From assembly GCA_022767345.1 (NCBI GenBank), contig JALEOD010000042.1, forward strand, positions 105,256-169,255: a DNA stretch of 64,000 bases. Reading direction: 5' to 3'. Source of the DNA: Emergencia sp. GTDB taxonomy: Bacteria; Bacillota; Clostridia; Peptostreptococcales; Anaerovoracaceae. The notes below the pieces were generated by a model. The model saw only the letters and a list, made by a program, of their open reading frames with translations, made no database searches and had not been told where the DNA came from. The translations under genes were made by a program, and so were the position numbers. Below, piece after piece: positions 34,771-44,454 of the stretch (its first letter is position 1; each line of letters opens with the position of its first letter).

Positions 34771-36186
34771 ATGAAAAAGCTGGTACCATTCATACTGCTG
34801 CTCGCTTTGATTGGAACATCTCTTTTTTCACTCAGCGGCTGTGCTGAGGAAGAAGAAGATCTTTCCGTTAAGATTCAGGAAAAGGTTGTTGCCTATCAAA
34901 CTGACCTGAAGGATTCTGCTGCAACGCTGACTTCCGAAGAAGCCATTTCTGATTATCTTTTAAGCTGGGCAAAGCAAAAAGGCATTGACTGCACCATTGA
35001 CAGCAGTCAGAATGTCATCATGAGCGTAGCATCAAGCAAAGCATATAAGCAGGCAAACCCTGCAGTGATTCTCTGTTCCTATAATGCGAAACAATTTGAC
35101 AGCTGCATCGCTCCTATGGCATGCGCACTGTATCTTGCAAAGAACAACGAGAACACAGGCAAGCTCCGCGTAATTTTCGTAAATGACACCGGTCACAATT
35201 ATGATGGAATCAAAGCGCTGAGTGAAAAATACTTTACCGACCAGACAAACGTATTCTGTCTGGGCTACAGCGACCGAAACATGTGGTCAACAAATACCGG
35301 CGGCAGGTCGACCTATCGTTTTACCAGAAAGGTATCCTACACTGCCCCTGCAAAAGACAAAGCCTATCGCATTAGAATCGGCGGACTTCCCGGCGGTATA
35401 CCGAGCTCCCGCATTTCATCCTATCCAAATGCGATTAAAGAACTGGGCAATCTGCTGGCTTATTTTAAAACCAACGCTTTAATTTACGAACTGGGAAAAG
35501 TCAGTGGCGGCAGCAATGCAAACACTTATCCGAAATCCGTTTCCGCAACCGTAGTGATTGATGAAGATGACACCGATAAATTTGAAGCCAGAATGGAAAC
35601 TGCCATCGAAAACTTTAACGACGCGTATCTAGAAGACTATCCTGAAGCGACATATACTTATGAGGAAGTAGATTTGCCAAAACAGGTCATGACAGAGGAC
35701 AGTCTCAACGATATCATCAGTCTTCTTTATACGCTCATCGACGGCGTTTACTATAAGGATGATGAAGATAACCTCATCTCCATTTCCAGCATCGGCTCCA
35801 TGAAAGAAAAAGACGGTGTTTATACCATTTCCGCGACTGCCAACAGTTTATCGGAATCTGTACTTTCTGAAATAGATAATCAGTATCAGATTATCTGTGG
35901 ACTTGCTAACGCTAACTATAAAAAGGTTTCCTCACAGGACGGCTGGCACTCTGATGCAGACTCTGACTTTGCCAAGGAAATTATCAAAGCATTCCGCGAT
36001 TACGCAGGCGCAAAGATGGAGTTTAAAGATTTTGTTCCTGCAGTAAACACCTCCTATGTATATGAGAAGAACGAAAACTGCAATATCATCAATATTGCTT
36101 TCAACGAAGATAAACTGGAACGTTACACAGGGACCATTCTCACATTTCTCCTGAATCAGCCTCATACGGAAGAAAGTGAGTCATAA
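34771..36186 (+). CDS. lipoprotein, degenerate M20C (PepD-like) peptidase homologue
   Basis: A 471-residue protein with a lipobox signal peptide (LALIGTSLFSLSGC, Cys near residue 24). The body follows the layout of aminoacyl-histidine dipeptidase PepD: an N-terminal catalytic-type domain, an inserted dimerisation-like domain beginning RIGGLPGGIPSSRIS, KVSGGSNANTYP, and a late QDGWHSDADSDFAKEI that aligns with the GW region. The metal ligands of PepD are missing: the HxD motif reads SYN, the two acidic residues are replaced in VNDTGHNYDG, and GGHSG reads GGLPGG. It is therefore probably a non-catalytic, surface-exposed peptide binder. The homology call is mine, by eye. Confidence 0.65.
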   Translation: MKKLVPFILLLALIGTSLFSLSGCAEEEEDLSVKIQEKVVAYQTDLKDSAATLTSEEAISDYLLSWAKQKGIDCTIDSSQNVIMSVASSKAYKQANPAVILCSYNAKQFDSCIAPMACALYLAKNNENTGKLRVIFVNDTGHNYDGIKALSEKYFTDQTNVFCLGYSDRNMWSTNTGGRSTYRFTRKVSYTAPAKDKAYRIRIGGLPGGIPSSRISSYPNAIKELGNLLAYFKTNALIYELGKVSGGSNANTYPKSVSATVVIDEDDTDKFEARMETAIENFNDAYLEDYPEATYTYEEVDLPKQVMTEDSLNDIISLLYTLIDGVYYKDDEDNLISISSIGSMKEKDGVYTISATANSLSESVLSEIDNQYQIICGLANANYKKVSSQDGWHSDADSDFAKEIIKAFRDYAGAKMEFKDFVPAVNTSYVYEKNENCNIINIAFNEDKLERYTGTILTFLLNQPHTEESES

Positions 36187-36208
36187 CAAGAGATTAACAA
36201 GCGGCATA

Positions 36209-36254
36209 GAAAAAGGCATGTCCGTGACGGATAAACCGTCCGGCATGCCTTTTA
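36209..36254. terminator. bidirectional terminator
   Basis: AAAAAGGCATG and CATGCCTTTT, with an inner GACGG/CCGTC stem, between the converging lipoprotein (+) and EamA (-) genes. Confidence 0.85.
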
Positions 36255-36353
36255 AAGTCTCATTCTTTTACGCTTTTCTTTTATACACAATATCGGCAGC
36301 AGTAAACAGTACATCTGTCTATGAATTCAGCGCGGTTTCACAGGAATCCTGAA

Positions 36354-37235
36354 TCAATCCTGTGCACTTCTATCCCGCAGAATAGGAATTGCAACTGCCG
36401 CTAAAATCAATAAACAGCTGAGAAGTTTCATAAACGGAAGAGTTTCTCCCAAAAACAGCACGCCGAAAATCACGCCGGAAACCGGTTCCAGCATACTGAA
36501 AATTGCCGCATCCCCCGCACCAATCAATCTGATGCCCACAATTAAAAGCACGTAGGCGAAAGCTGAATTGGCAATAGCCAGAATAAAAGTCAGCACCATG
36601 GTTTTTAAAGGTAAAGCATACACGATTTGCCCGCTGGGCATATCCACCGCTGCCATGACAACAGAATTGATAATGCACATGTAAAACATGGATTTGATGG
36701 AATCCATCCTTCCTACTGCGCTGTGTTCAATGCCCAGCAGATATGAAGCGTATGTCACAGCTGAAATCAGCGCCATGACAATCCCTGTCACCGCAAAAGC
36801 GCTGCTGCTGCCGGAAGCCAGCACAACGCCCACCGTGGCAATTGCAAGTGCCCCAATCTTATATCTGTCTGGTTTCTTTTTGAACAGCACCCAGCCAAAG
36901 AGCACCGTAAAAACCGGATAAAGAAAATGGAGCGTTGTCGCAAGACCGATGCCGATATACGCATAAGACGCATACACAAGATACGTCGTACTGACGCTGA
37001 AGAGACCGCTGACCAGAAACAAAACCGCAAAATCCCGCAGGCTGATTTTCAAGTTCTCTCTTCTGTACAATAAAACAACAAGCAGAACCGGCACCGCAAG
37101 GGCATTTCTGTAAAAGGTCAATGTCATTGCATTGCTGCCCATCTCAAAGGTCATGCTGGCAAGAACCGGCGTAATGCCGAATACTAATGCAGAAATGACT
37201 GCACACAAAACACCTTTTTTTGTATTTTTGTTCAT
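36354..37235 (-). CDS. EamA/DMT-family transporter
   Basis: A 293-residue membrane protein with ten hydrophobic helices in two EamA repeats (GVLCAVISALVFGITPVLAS at the start; GIVMALISAVTYASYLLG starting the second). Family members export amino acids or other small metabolites. The ATG overlaps the metH stop as ATGA, so it is translationally coupled to methionine synthesis; methionine or a sulfur or methyl by-product is a reasonable but untested substrate. Confidence 0.85.
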   Translation of the reverse strand: MNKNTKKGVLCAVISALVFGITPVLASMTFEMGSNAMTLTFYRNALAVPVLLVVLLYRRENLKISLRDFAVLFLVSGLFSVSTTYLVYASYAYIGIGLATTLHFLYPVFTVLFGWVLFKKKPDRYKIGALAIATVGVVLASGSSSAFAVTGIVMALISAVTYASYLLGIEHSAVGRMDSIKSMFYMCIINSVVMAAVDMPSGQIVYALPLKTMVLTFILAIANSAFAYVLLIVGIRLIGAGDAAIFSMLEPVSGVIFGVLFLGETLPFMKLLSCLLILAAVAIPILRDRSAQD

Positions 37236-39616
37236 AGCACCTCTTTTGCGGCGTTTGCGGAATCTGTCGCGTCCTTTACATAGTAGTCTGCGCCGATTTC
37301 TTTTGCATACTCCGCTGTCAATACTGCGCCGCCTGCCATAATCCGGCATTCCGGCGCTGCTTCTTTTACAAGGCGAATGGTCTCTTTCATGGCAGGAAGA
37401 GTCGTTGTCATCAACGCGGACAACCCTACAAGCCTGATATTCTTCTCTTTGACGGTTTCCGCAATCAGTTTCGGTTCTACATCCTTTCCAAGGTCGATGA
37501 TGTCATATCCATAGTTTTCCAGAATCACTTTGACGATGTTTTTTCCGATATCGTGAATATCGCCCTGCACCGTCGCGATGACAATGGAGCCCTTTGACAC
37601 CTGTTTTGTACCGCTGGCCTCTATTTTCTCCTTGATTACCTCAAAGGCACTCTGCGCGGTGGAAGCGCACAGCATCAGCTGGGGAATAAAGATTCTGCCG
37701 GTTTCAAACTCCTTCCCCGCTTTATCTAAAATCGGAATCAACGTTTGATTGATAATTTCAACAGGCTCTCTGGTTTTCAGTTCTTCTGAAATGAGCTGTC
37801 TGCACTTTGCCCCAAGGCCATTATTGATCGCGTATTCAATTTCACTGACTTCCTCTGCCTGCCTGAACTCTCTTGCGGAAGACGCAGAAACAGCGGCGGC
37901 CGTGATTTCCTCGCTATATTTTGCAATATAGTCCTTCGCGCCCTGATCGATGTTCATAATCAGCTTATGAACAGCTACAGCGCGCATCATATCCGGAGCC
38001 CCCGGATTCATAATCGGAAGATCCAGTCCTGCTGTCAGTGCCATCTGCAGGAAATTATGGTTAATCAGCGCCCTGTTTGGCAGTCCGAAAGAAATATTGG
38101 AAACGCCTAAAACGGTTTTAAGCCCCATGGTTTCTTTAATATATCTGATGGCAGTCAGGGTATTGGCTGCATTTTCCTGTTCCGCGGAAACAGTCAGCGT
38201 TAAACAGTCGATATAGATGTCCCGCTTTGGAATGCCCAGCGCCAAAGCTCTGTCCATAATTCTCTGCGCAATTTCAATTCGCTTTTCTGCCGTCTTTGGA
38301 ATGCCATCCTCATCCAGGGTCAGCCCCACTACGGCAGCGCCGTATTTCTTTACAAGGGGCAGAATCCGCGCCATAGACTTTTCTTCACCGTTGACAGAGT
38401 TTACAATTGCTTTGCCGCTGTAGACTCTAAGGGCGGCTTCAATCACTTCCGGATCGCCGGAATCAATCTGCAGCGGCGCGTCAGTAATGCCCTGGAGCGA
38501 TTTAATTATGTTTACAATAACTTCTTTCTCGTTTATCCCCGGCACGCCTGCATTGACATCGAGAATTTCCGCGCCGTCGCGAATCTGATCGGCGGCCTGG
38601 GCCAGTACATAGTCCATATCACCGGTTTTCAGCGCTTCCTTCAGCTTCTTTTTGCCGGTCGGATTGATTCTTTCACCGATTACTCTAGGCTGGTCAATGA
38701 TGACGGTCTTTTCCGGTGTGCAGACTGCCGCCGGAATTTCAGGGTTCTGCGGACAGTATGTCTTATCAGAAAAGGCCGCTTTCAGGGCTCTGATAAATTC
38801 CGGTGTTGTGCCGCAGCAGCCTCCTGCCAGCTTTACGCCAAAAGGAATCAGCGCTGCAGAAAGCTCTGCAAACTTCTCAGGCGCAATATGATATTCTCCC
38901 GTTGCGGGGTCAGGCAGCCCTGCATTTGCCTTTGAGACGATTGGCAGTGTGGTCCACTTGGAAAGCTCTTCGATCAGCGGCCGAAACTCCTCAGGACCCA
39001 GAGAACAGTTCATGCCGATTGCGTCGGCGCCAAGACCTTCCAGCGTCATTGCCATTGCGCGCACTTCCGTTCCCGTAAAGGTTCTCTGATTTGCTTCAAA
39101 GCTCATGGTGCAGATGACAGGCAGATCAGTATTTTCTTTTGCAGCAAGAAGCGCCGCCTTCGCCTCGTAAAGGTCGGTCATGGTTTCTATGATGATTAAA
39201 TCCGCGCCGCTGCCTGCCAGAATCTGACGTTTAAACATGTCATAGGCTTCCTCAAAGGACAGATTTCCATTGGGCTCAAGCATTCTTCCAATGGGTCCGA
39301 TGTCAAGGGCAACCTTTGTGTCTGTTCCTGCCGCAGCCGCTTTCGCATTCTTGACAGCCTCAGCCATCAGTTCCTCTACGCAATAGCCGCAGCCGGCGAT
39401 TTTGTGCTCGCTGACACCGAAAGAACAGGTGCAGATGATGTCAGATCCGGCATCGATATAGGCGCGCTGAATCTTCTGAATCAGCTCCGGATGGGTAAAA
39501 TTTAAAACCTCCGGCACTTTGCCGATTTCAATGCCCTGCTGCTGCAGAAGGGTTCCCGTTCCGCCGTCTAAAAAAATGAATTCTTTTCCTTTAAATAACT
39601 GTAGTAATTTGTTCAA
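37232..39616 (-). CDS. metH: cobalamin-dependent methionine synthase, short form
   Basis: It transfers the methyl group of methyltetrahydrofolate to homocysteine. Domains: homocysteine methyltransferase with zinc cysteines in ICTCSFG (about 62) and GGCCGTTPE (about 265); pterin-binding domain from VIGERINPTGKKKLKEAL; cobalamin cap; B12-binding domain with GDIHDIGKNIV. At 794 residues it lacks the C-terminal SAM-dependent reactivation domain of E. coli MetH, so a separate reactivase is needed. The start is TTG with GAGAGG before it. It sits in an operon with metF and an EamA transporter. Confidence 0.95.
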   Translation of the reverse strand: MNKLLQLFKGKEFIFLDGGTGTLLQQQGIEIGKVPEVLNFTHPELIQKIQRAYIDAGSDIICTCSFGVSEHKIAGCGYCVEELMAEAVKNAKAAAAGTDTKVALDIGPIGRMLEPNGNLSFEEAYDMFKRQILAGSGADLIIIETMTDLYEAKAALLAAKENTDLPVICTMSFEANQRTFTGTEVRAMAMTLEGLGADAIGMNCSLGPEEFRPLIEELSKWTTLPIVSKANAGLPDPATGEYHIAPEKFAELSAALIPFGVKLAGGCCGTTPEFIRALKAAFSDKTYCPQNPEIPAAVCTPEKTVIIDQPRVIGERINPTGKKKLKEALKTGDMDYVLAQAADQIRDGAEILDVNAGVPGINEKEVIVNIIKSLQGITDAPLQIDSGDPEVIEAALRVYSGKAIVNSVNGEEKSMARILPLVKKYGAAVVGLTLDEDGIPKTAEKRIEIAQRIMDRALALGIPKRDIYIDCLTLTVSAEQENAANTLTAIRYIKETMGLKTVLGVSNISFGLPNRALINHNFLQMALTAGLDLPIMNPGAPDMMRAVAVHKLIMNIDQGAKDYIAKYSEEITAAAVSASSAREFRQAEEVSEIEYAINNGLGAKCRQLISEELKTREPVEIINQTLIPILDKAGKEFETGRIFIPQLMLCASTAQSAFEVIKEKIEASGTKQVSKGSIVIATVQGDIHDIGKNIVKVILENYGYDIIDLGKDVEPKLIAETVKEKNIRLVGLSALMTTTLPAMKETIRLVKEAAPECRIMAGGAVLTAEYAKEIGADYYVKDATDSANAAKEVL

Positions 39617-39637
39617 TCTTCTGCCTCTCTTCTCTGG

Positions 39638-40504
39638 TTAAAACAAGGATTTTACGCTTTCGCTGATTCTCTTTGCAATATAAGGATTGTTCATGGTGTA
39701 AAGATGTACGCCGTCTACGCCCTGAGATACTAAATCCACAATCTGATTTACCGCATAGGCGATACCGGCATCTCTCATCGCTTCCGGCTTATTCTCGTAT
39801 CTGGACATCATTTTAGTGAACTTTCTCGGCAGACTGGCGCCGCACAGAGATACCATTCTTTCAATCTGCTTCTTATTGGTAACCGGCATAATGCCTGCTT
39901 CGATTGGGACGTTGATGCCTGCAATTCTTGCCTTGTCCACAAAATCGTAGAAGACTTCATTGTCAAAAAACAGCTGGGAAATCAGGTGCTGGGCACCGGC
40001 ATCTACCTTCTTCTTTAAATTGAGAACATCTTCTACCTGATTTCTGCTGTCCAGATGTCCCTCCGGATAGCATGCGCCGGAAATACCAAAATCATAATCG
40101 GTCGTTTCTCTGATAAAAGTAATTAGTTCGCTGGCATGTTTAAAATCTTTTTTTGGCGGCAAATCCGGCACTAAATCGCCGCGAAGAGCCAGGATGTTTT
40201 CTACGCCGTTTTCAGAGAGTCTGTGCAGAACCTCTGTTACCTCCTCTCTGGTTGAGTTCACACAAGTAAGATGTGCTGCCGACTCAATGCCGTACTTCTG
40301 CTTAATCGCAGAAGCAATTTCGCAGGTGGAATTGTCCGCAAGACTGCCGCTGGCGCCGTATGTAACACTGATAAAGTCTGGTTTAATTTCCTGTAATTGA
40401 TCTAAAGTCTGATAAATGGTTTCTATTGGATTATTTCTCTTCGGTGGAAATACCTCAAAAGAGAATACTGTCTTTTCCTCATTAAATAATTCTGCTAATT
40501 TCAC
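39638..40504 (-). CDS. metF: methylenetetrahydrofolate reductase
   Basis: It reduces 5,10-methylene-THF to 5-methyl-THF, the methyl donor for MetH. The 288-residue TIM barrel has FSFEVFPPKRNNPIETIY at its start, AHLTCVNSTREEV, and LRGDLVPDLPP. The start is GTG after GGAAGG. metH follows by 21 bp; glyA at 53.6 kb supplies the one-carbon units. Confidence 0.95.
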   Translation of the reverse strand: MKLAELFNEEKTVFSFEVFPPKRNNPIETIYQTLDQLQEIKPDFISVTYGASGSLADNSTCEIASAIKQKYGIESAAHLTCVNSTREEVTEVLHRLSENGVENILALRGDLVPDLPPKKDFKHASELITFIRETTDYDFGISGACYPEGHLDSRNQVEDVLNLKKKVDAGAQHLISQLFFDNEVFYDFVDKARIAGINVPIEAGIMPVTNKKQIERMVSLCGASLPRKFTKMMSRYENKPEAMRDAGIAYAVNQIVDLVSQGVDGVHLYTMNNPYIAKRISESVKSLF

Positions 40505-40573
40505 TTCTTTACCTTCCGTTTCGTATATTTTTACTCTTCATTGTATACCTACAAATCAATTTTTTCAATACTT

Positions 40574-41065
40574 TTAGGGGAGAATCTGTATCCATTCCTC
40601 AATTAAATCTTCCAGTGAAAATCTTGCATTGGCAGGACTGGTGGATGGCAGCTGCACAGCCGTCACACCGGTTTTTTCAAAAAGGAATTTATCGTATAAT
40701 TTCTTTGCCAGACCTCCGTTTGCATAAACTTTCTCAATTCTTGTTTTCTGCAGAAGCCCCGCCACATCTGCGGCGGTTACATTCCTGATGGAGCTGTCAG
40801 AGGAGCCTATGATGTCGCAGCTTTCAACGACATCCCAAATTGCAACACGATGAGCAAGGAGCAGCGCCTTTTTCTCATCAATGGTCTCAGGCACGTTTTC
40901 CTCAAAGAGCGCCCCAAGCACTTTCCAAAACCGATTCTGCGGATGTCCATAGTAAAACTGCGCTTCTCTGGATTTTACAGAGGGCAGCGTGCCCAGAATC
41001 AGCACCTTGGAATATTCGTCATATACCGGTTCAAAGTCATGGGTTACGTGTTCGTACTCTGCCAT
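40574..41065 (-). CDS. DNA-deoxyinosine (hypoxanthine) glycosylase, UDG superfamily
   Basis: A 163-residue uracil-DNA-glycosylase-fold enzyme. The opening KVLILGTLPSVKSREAQFYY followed by HPQNRFWKVLG is typical of family 6 (HDG) enzymes, which excise hypoxanthine from deaminated adenine; LPSTSPANARFSLE is the C-terminal leucine-loop motif. The start at 41065 follows GGGAG. It follows the GH25 lysozyme gene on the same strand. Confidence 0.88.
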   Translation of the reverse strand: MAEYEHVTHDFEPVYDEYSKVLILGTLPSVKSREAQFYYGHPQNRFWKVLGALFEENVPETIDEKKALLLAHRVAIWDVVESCDIIGSSDSSIRNVTAADVAGLLQKTRIEKVYANGGLAKKLYDKFLFEKTGVTAVQLPSTSPANARFSLEDLIEEWIQILP

Positions 41066-41098
41066 AAAAATATCTCCCTTCTTCCCTGCAGCCTGCAT

Positions 41099-41947
41099 TT
41101 ATTTTTTCCGGAACATCAAATTTAAATCTACTTTACCTTTGATTCCTTTCACTTTGCCGCTGTCCGTATACTGCCAGAATTTGAACTCGCCCGGGTAGTC
41201 CGTTTCGTCAGTATAATGGGCCAGCCAAATGTCATAACGGGTCAAATAGCGTAAATCCAGATTTTCCGAAAGCCAGGTCGGATTTCCGTAAATCATCGGC
41301 GTATAGCCGTTTCTCTCAATAATCTGACAAAAAGCGTCGGCAATTTCAGTTTTATCCAGCACGGTTAAATCATCGATTCTATGGGCGCCGGAAATTGGCT
41401 CCATATCAAAGACCACCGGATAGGTCACGCCTCTTCCTCTGATGTGACGAATCACATACTTGGCTTCCTCTACCGCTTCCTCTACGGTCACCGCCTGAGA
41501 AAAGAAATACACGCCCACGTGGATATCCGCCTTTTTCGCACCGGAAAGATTTTCTTTAAAGCGGCTGTCCAGTTCCAGATTTCCGTGTTCATAGCCCCGA
41601 TACCCCAGTCTGATCATGGCAAAATCGAAGCCGTCTTTCTTAACCTTCTTCCAGTCAATTTCTTTCTGATAATAGGAAACATCTATGCCCGCCACGGTCT
41701 CATAGTTCTCATCTTCGTAGGACAGTCTCCCCTTGTGCTTTGAAATGCTGCTCATCTGATAATCATGCTCCTTCACAAATCTGGGCAGTCCCAGTCCGTC
41801 ATAACTTCCAAGAACTACGTAAAACATGGAAAAGGTGCACGCAAACATAAACACTGCAGCTGCAGCAATGATGATTTTTGCACTTCTTGAAAGAGTCGGC
41901 ATATTCTTCTTTTTTGTTTTTCTTACAGTTTTCTTCTTTTTTTTCAT
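41099..41947 (-). CDS. GH25 (Chalaropsis-type) lysozyme, membrane anchored
   Basis: A 282-residue protein. A very Lys-rich N-terminus precedes one transmembrane helix (IIIAAAAVFMFACTFSMFYV), so the enzyme faces outward. The catalytic GH25 domain starts VAGIDVSYYQKEIDWKKV and has the DxE motif in PVVFDMEPISG; a late WQYTDSGKVKGIKG is also typical. It would cleave the glycan strands of peptidoglycan. No strong ribosome binding site precedes the ATG, so the start is less certain. Confidence 0.9.
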   Translation of the reverse strand: MKKKKKTVRKTKKKNMPTLSRSAKIIIAAAAVFMFACTFSMFYVVLGSYDGLGLPRFVKEHDYQMSSISKHKGRLSYEDENYETVAGIDVSYYQKEIDWKKVKKDGFDFAMIRLGYRGYEHGNLELDSRFKENLSGAKKADIHVGVYFFSQAVTVEEAVEEAKYVIRHIRGRGVTYPVVFDMEPISGAHRIDDLTVLDKTEIADAFCQIIERNGYTPMIYGNPTWLSENLDLRYLTRYDIWLAHYTDETDYPGEFKFWQYTDSGKVKGIKGKVDLNLMFRKK

Positions 41948-42065
41948 AGAACTATTTTACCATACTTCTTTCCTTTCGTACATGAAAAAGCCGTGATGTT
42001 TCATAAAAGAACATTTGACTATATCCCACTTCTACATTATTATAGATAGGACGGAGGTATACCAA

Positions 42066-43199
42066 ATGATAGATTTTGACCAGTTATCCCAAGATATCAT
42101 TACATACAGAAGAGAATTACACCAGATTCCGGAGCTTGGTTTCTACGTTTATAAGACCAGTGCTTATGTAAAAAACATTTTATCCACCCTCTCCTGCCAG
42201 GTCGATGAAATCGTAAAAACCGGACTTGTCGCCTTCTTCGATTTCGGACAGAAGCAGACAATAGCTTTCCGCGCGGATATGGACGCTCTTCCAATTCATG
42301 AAGAAACCGGTGCCCCTTACGCATCTCTCCACGAAGGCTGCATGCATGCCTGCGGACACGACGGTCACATGGCCATTATGCTGGGTTTTGCCCGCCTTTT
42401 GGACAGCTATGTAAAAGAAGGGCGAAAACTTCCCTGCAATGCGCTGATTCTCTTTCAGCCTGCCGAAGAGACCATAGATGGCGCCCTTAGAATCTGCGGT
42501 ACTCATCTCTTCGACCATTACAATATAAAAGCCATCTTCGGCCTGCACCTTTGGCCTATGCTTTCCAAAGGCGAAATCGCATCTCGTCCCGGTCCTATGA
42601 TGGCAAAATCCACTACTGTTGAAGTTATCATTGAAGGTGTCAGCGCCCACTGCGGCGAGCCGGAAAAAGGCCGCGACGCACTGGAGGCTGCCTGCAAATT
42701 CATCAGCGACATTTACATGTTCAAATCCCTCTTTGTGAAGGAACGCTCTGTGCTGAAGTTCGGCAAAATGGAAAGCGGTACCGTGCGCAATGCTATTTCC
42801 CCTTACAGTCGCTTAGACGGCACTATGCGTACCTTTAGCGAAGAAACCTGGCATACTCTGGTGGAAGCCATGAAAAATCTGGGTGAAGAATTAGAACATA
42901 TCTATGGAATCAAGTTCCATCTTGACGTCAGCAAAAGTCACCCTGCTGTTATCAACACCGAGGATTTGTACCAGAGAGCAAAACCGCTTCTGATGGACTT
43001 AAACTACGTGGAGCTCAGAAAACCGGTGATGATTGCCGAAGATTTTTCCTTCTTTGAACAGCAGATGCCCGGTATCTTCTTTTTCCTTGGAACGGGCAGC
43101 GGTATTCCCCTTCACAGCGACAACTACGATTTTGACGATACGGTCCTCATCGAAGGTGTTAAACTCTTTGATACATTAATAAAAGGTGCCGAGCGATAA
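42066..43199 (+). CDS. M20D amidohydrolase (N-acyl amino acid or hippurate hydrolase type)
   Basis: A 377-residue dinuclear-metal amidohydrolase. MHACGHDGHMAIMLGFARL provides the Cys/His metal ligands, FQPAEETIDGA the glutamates, and VSAHCGEPEKGRDAL the dimerisation domain start. Family members deacylate amino acids, hippurate or indole-3-acetyl amino acids. The ATG at 42066 follows GGAGG; the frame opens 17 codons earlier without a site. Its terminator overlaps the stop codon. Confidence 0.9.
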   Translation: MIDFDQLSQDIITYRRELHQIPELGFYVYKTSAYVKNILSTLSCQVDEIVKTGLVAFFDFGQKQTIAFRADMDALPIHEETGAPYASLHEGCMHACGHDGHMAIMLGFARLLDSYVKEGRKLPCNALILFQPAEETIDGALRICGTHLFDHYNIKAIFGLHLWPMLSKGEIASRPGPMMAKSTTVEVIIEGVSAHCGEPEKGRDALEAACKFISDIYMFKSLFVKERSVLKFGKMESGTVRNAISPYSRLDGTMRTFSEETWHTLVEAMKNLGEELEHIYGIKFHLDVSKSHPAVINTEDLYQRAKPLLMDLNYVELRKPVMIAEDFSFFEQQMPGIFFFLGTGSGIPLHSDNYDFDDTVLIEGVKLFDTLIKGAER

Positions 43200-43217
43200 T
43201 TCGCCGGCACCCTTTTT
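43183..43217. terminator. bidirectional terminator between the two M20 genes
   Basis: AAAGGTGCCG and CGGCACCCTTTTT pair across the stop codons of the converging genes. Confidence 0.8.
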
Positions 43218-44427
43218 AGTTCCACGCTAAAGCCCTTAGGTAATCTTTTAAGAGCAGATAGCCTGCTTCAATGTCCGCAGGTCTTGTATATTCTTTCGGG
43301 TTATGACTAATGCCAGAAACACTCGGCACAAAAATCATATTGGTTTTTACATGGCGTGCGATAACCTGTGAATCATGCCCCGCACCGCTTGGCATTTTAC
43401 GGTAGGAAATTCCCCTCGACTCCGCAAGCTGCGTAAGACGCTGCACACCGTCCGCATCAAGCTGCACCGGCGGCTCCTGACAGGCAATCTCAAGCGCAGC
43501 GTCAACAGTCCCCCTCAGCGTTTCTGTCAGATGAACCAAGATATCTTTTGCTTCCGCAAGCCGCTGGGGATTTTCTGACCTGATATCAAAAGTGCATGTG
43601 ATTTTTTCGGCAATCACATTGGCATTACCTGGTTCCGCCGTGATTTTTCCTACCGTACACACCATATCATCCTGATACTTCTCCGCCCATGCCATCAGCT
43701 TTGAGATAAAGTCCGCACAGACAGGCATGGGATCCTGCCGTAAATACATCGGTGTTGTGCCTGCATGATTCTGCTGTCCGGTGAAAGTCACCTCTCCACA
43801 GCACAGCCCTACAATAGATGTTACAATCCCAGTCTGTTTCTCCGCAGCCTCCAGAAGCCCACCCTGCTCAATATGAAGTTCTACAAAATGAGAAATATCT
43901 TCACATTCTCTTCGCAAAGGTTCCTGTAAATACCCGGCATCTCTCATTGCGGTTTCCATCGTGATTCCGTTATCATCGGCTACCTGCAGCATATCTTTTG
44001 TTACAAGACCGCAGATGTGACTGCTTCCAATATAGTTACTGGTTGTAAAACGACTGCTTTCTTCTTCGCACATAGCGACAATTCTCAGTGTGCGGACAGG
44101 TTTTCCTAATTCCTGATATAACGAAGATGCCGCACAGATGGCAGTCACAATGCCCAACATGCCGTCATACTTTCCCCCCAGCCGTACGGTATCTCTATGA
44201 GAGCCAGACATAATAACACCGCCTTCTGTCCCGGCAATGGTTCCAAAGAGATTCCCTGCCGCATCAGAAGAAACTTTCATCCCTCCATCTTCCATATATC
44301 TGCTGAGGAGTTTTACGACAGCAGCATCCTGCTCTGTATAAGTTCCCCGCCAATATACACCGTCTTTCATCGCCGTCTCGCCGGCTGCCTCAATCGCATT
44401 TAAAATCCACGCAAGTTCCTTGTTCAT
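43216..44427 (-). CDS. M20-family Zn-dependent hydrolase (allantoate/N-carbamoyl amino acid amidohydrolase type)
   Basis: A 403-residue hydrolase. The first metal motif reads GSHRDTVRLGGKYDG, where family members usually have GSHxDTV; CEEESSRF gives the catalytic Glu, and ELHIEQGG and GAGHDSQ the further ligands. These enzymes hydrolyse ureido or carbamoyl groups, or allantoate. No purine-degradation genes are nearby, so the substrate is open. AAAGGATAT precedes the ATG. Confidence 0.88.
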   Translation of the reverse strand: MNKELAWILNAIEAAGETAMKDGVYWRGTYTEQDAAVVKLLSRYMEDGGMKVSSDAAGNLFGTIAGTEGGVIMSGSHRDTVRLGGKYDGMLGIVTAICAASSLYQELGKPVRTLRIVAMCEEESSRFTTSNYIGSSHICGLVTKDMLQVADDNGITMETAMRDAGYLQEPLRRECEDISHFVELHIEQGGLLEAAEKQTGIVTSIVGLCCGEVTFTGQQNHAGTTPMYLRQDPMPVCADFISKLMAWAEKYQDDMVCTVGKITAEPGNANVIAEKITCTFDIRSENPQRLAEAKDILVHLTETLRGTVDAALEIACQEPPVQLDADGVQRLTQLAESRGISYRKMPSGAGHDSQVIARHVKTNMIFVPSVSGISHNPKEYTRPADIEAGYLLLKDYLRALAWN

Positions 44428-44454
44428 CTGTTATATCCTTTCTTCTGCCTGCTG

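Noticed and set aside
40505..40573. SAM or cobalamin riboswitch before metF-metH
   Set aside because: The gap upstream of metF is only 69 bp and shows no riboswitch-like structure.
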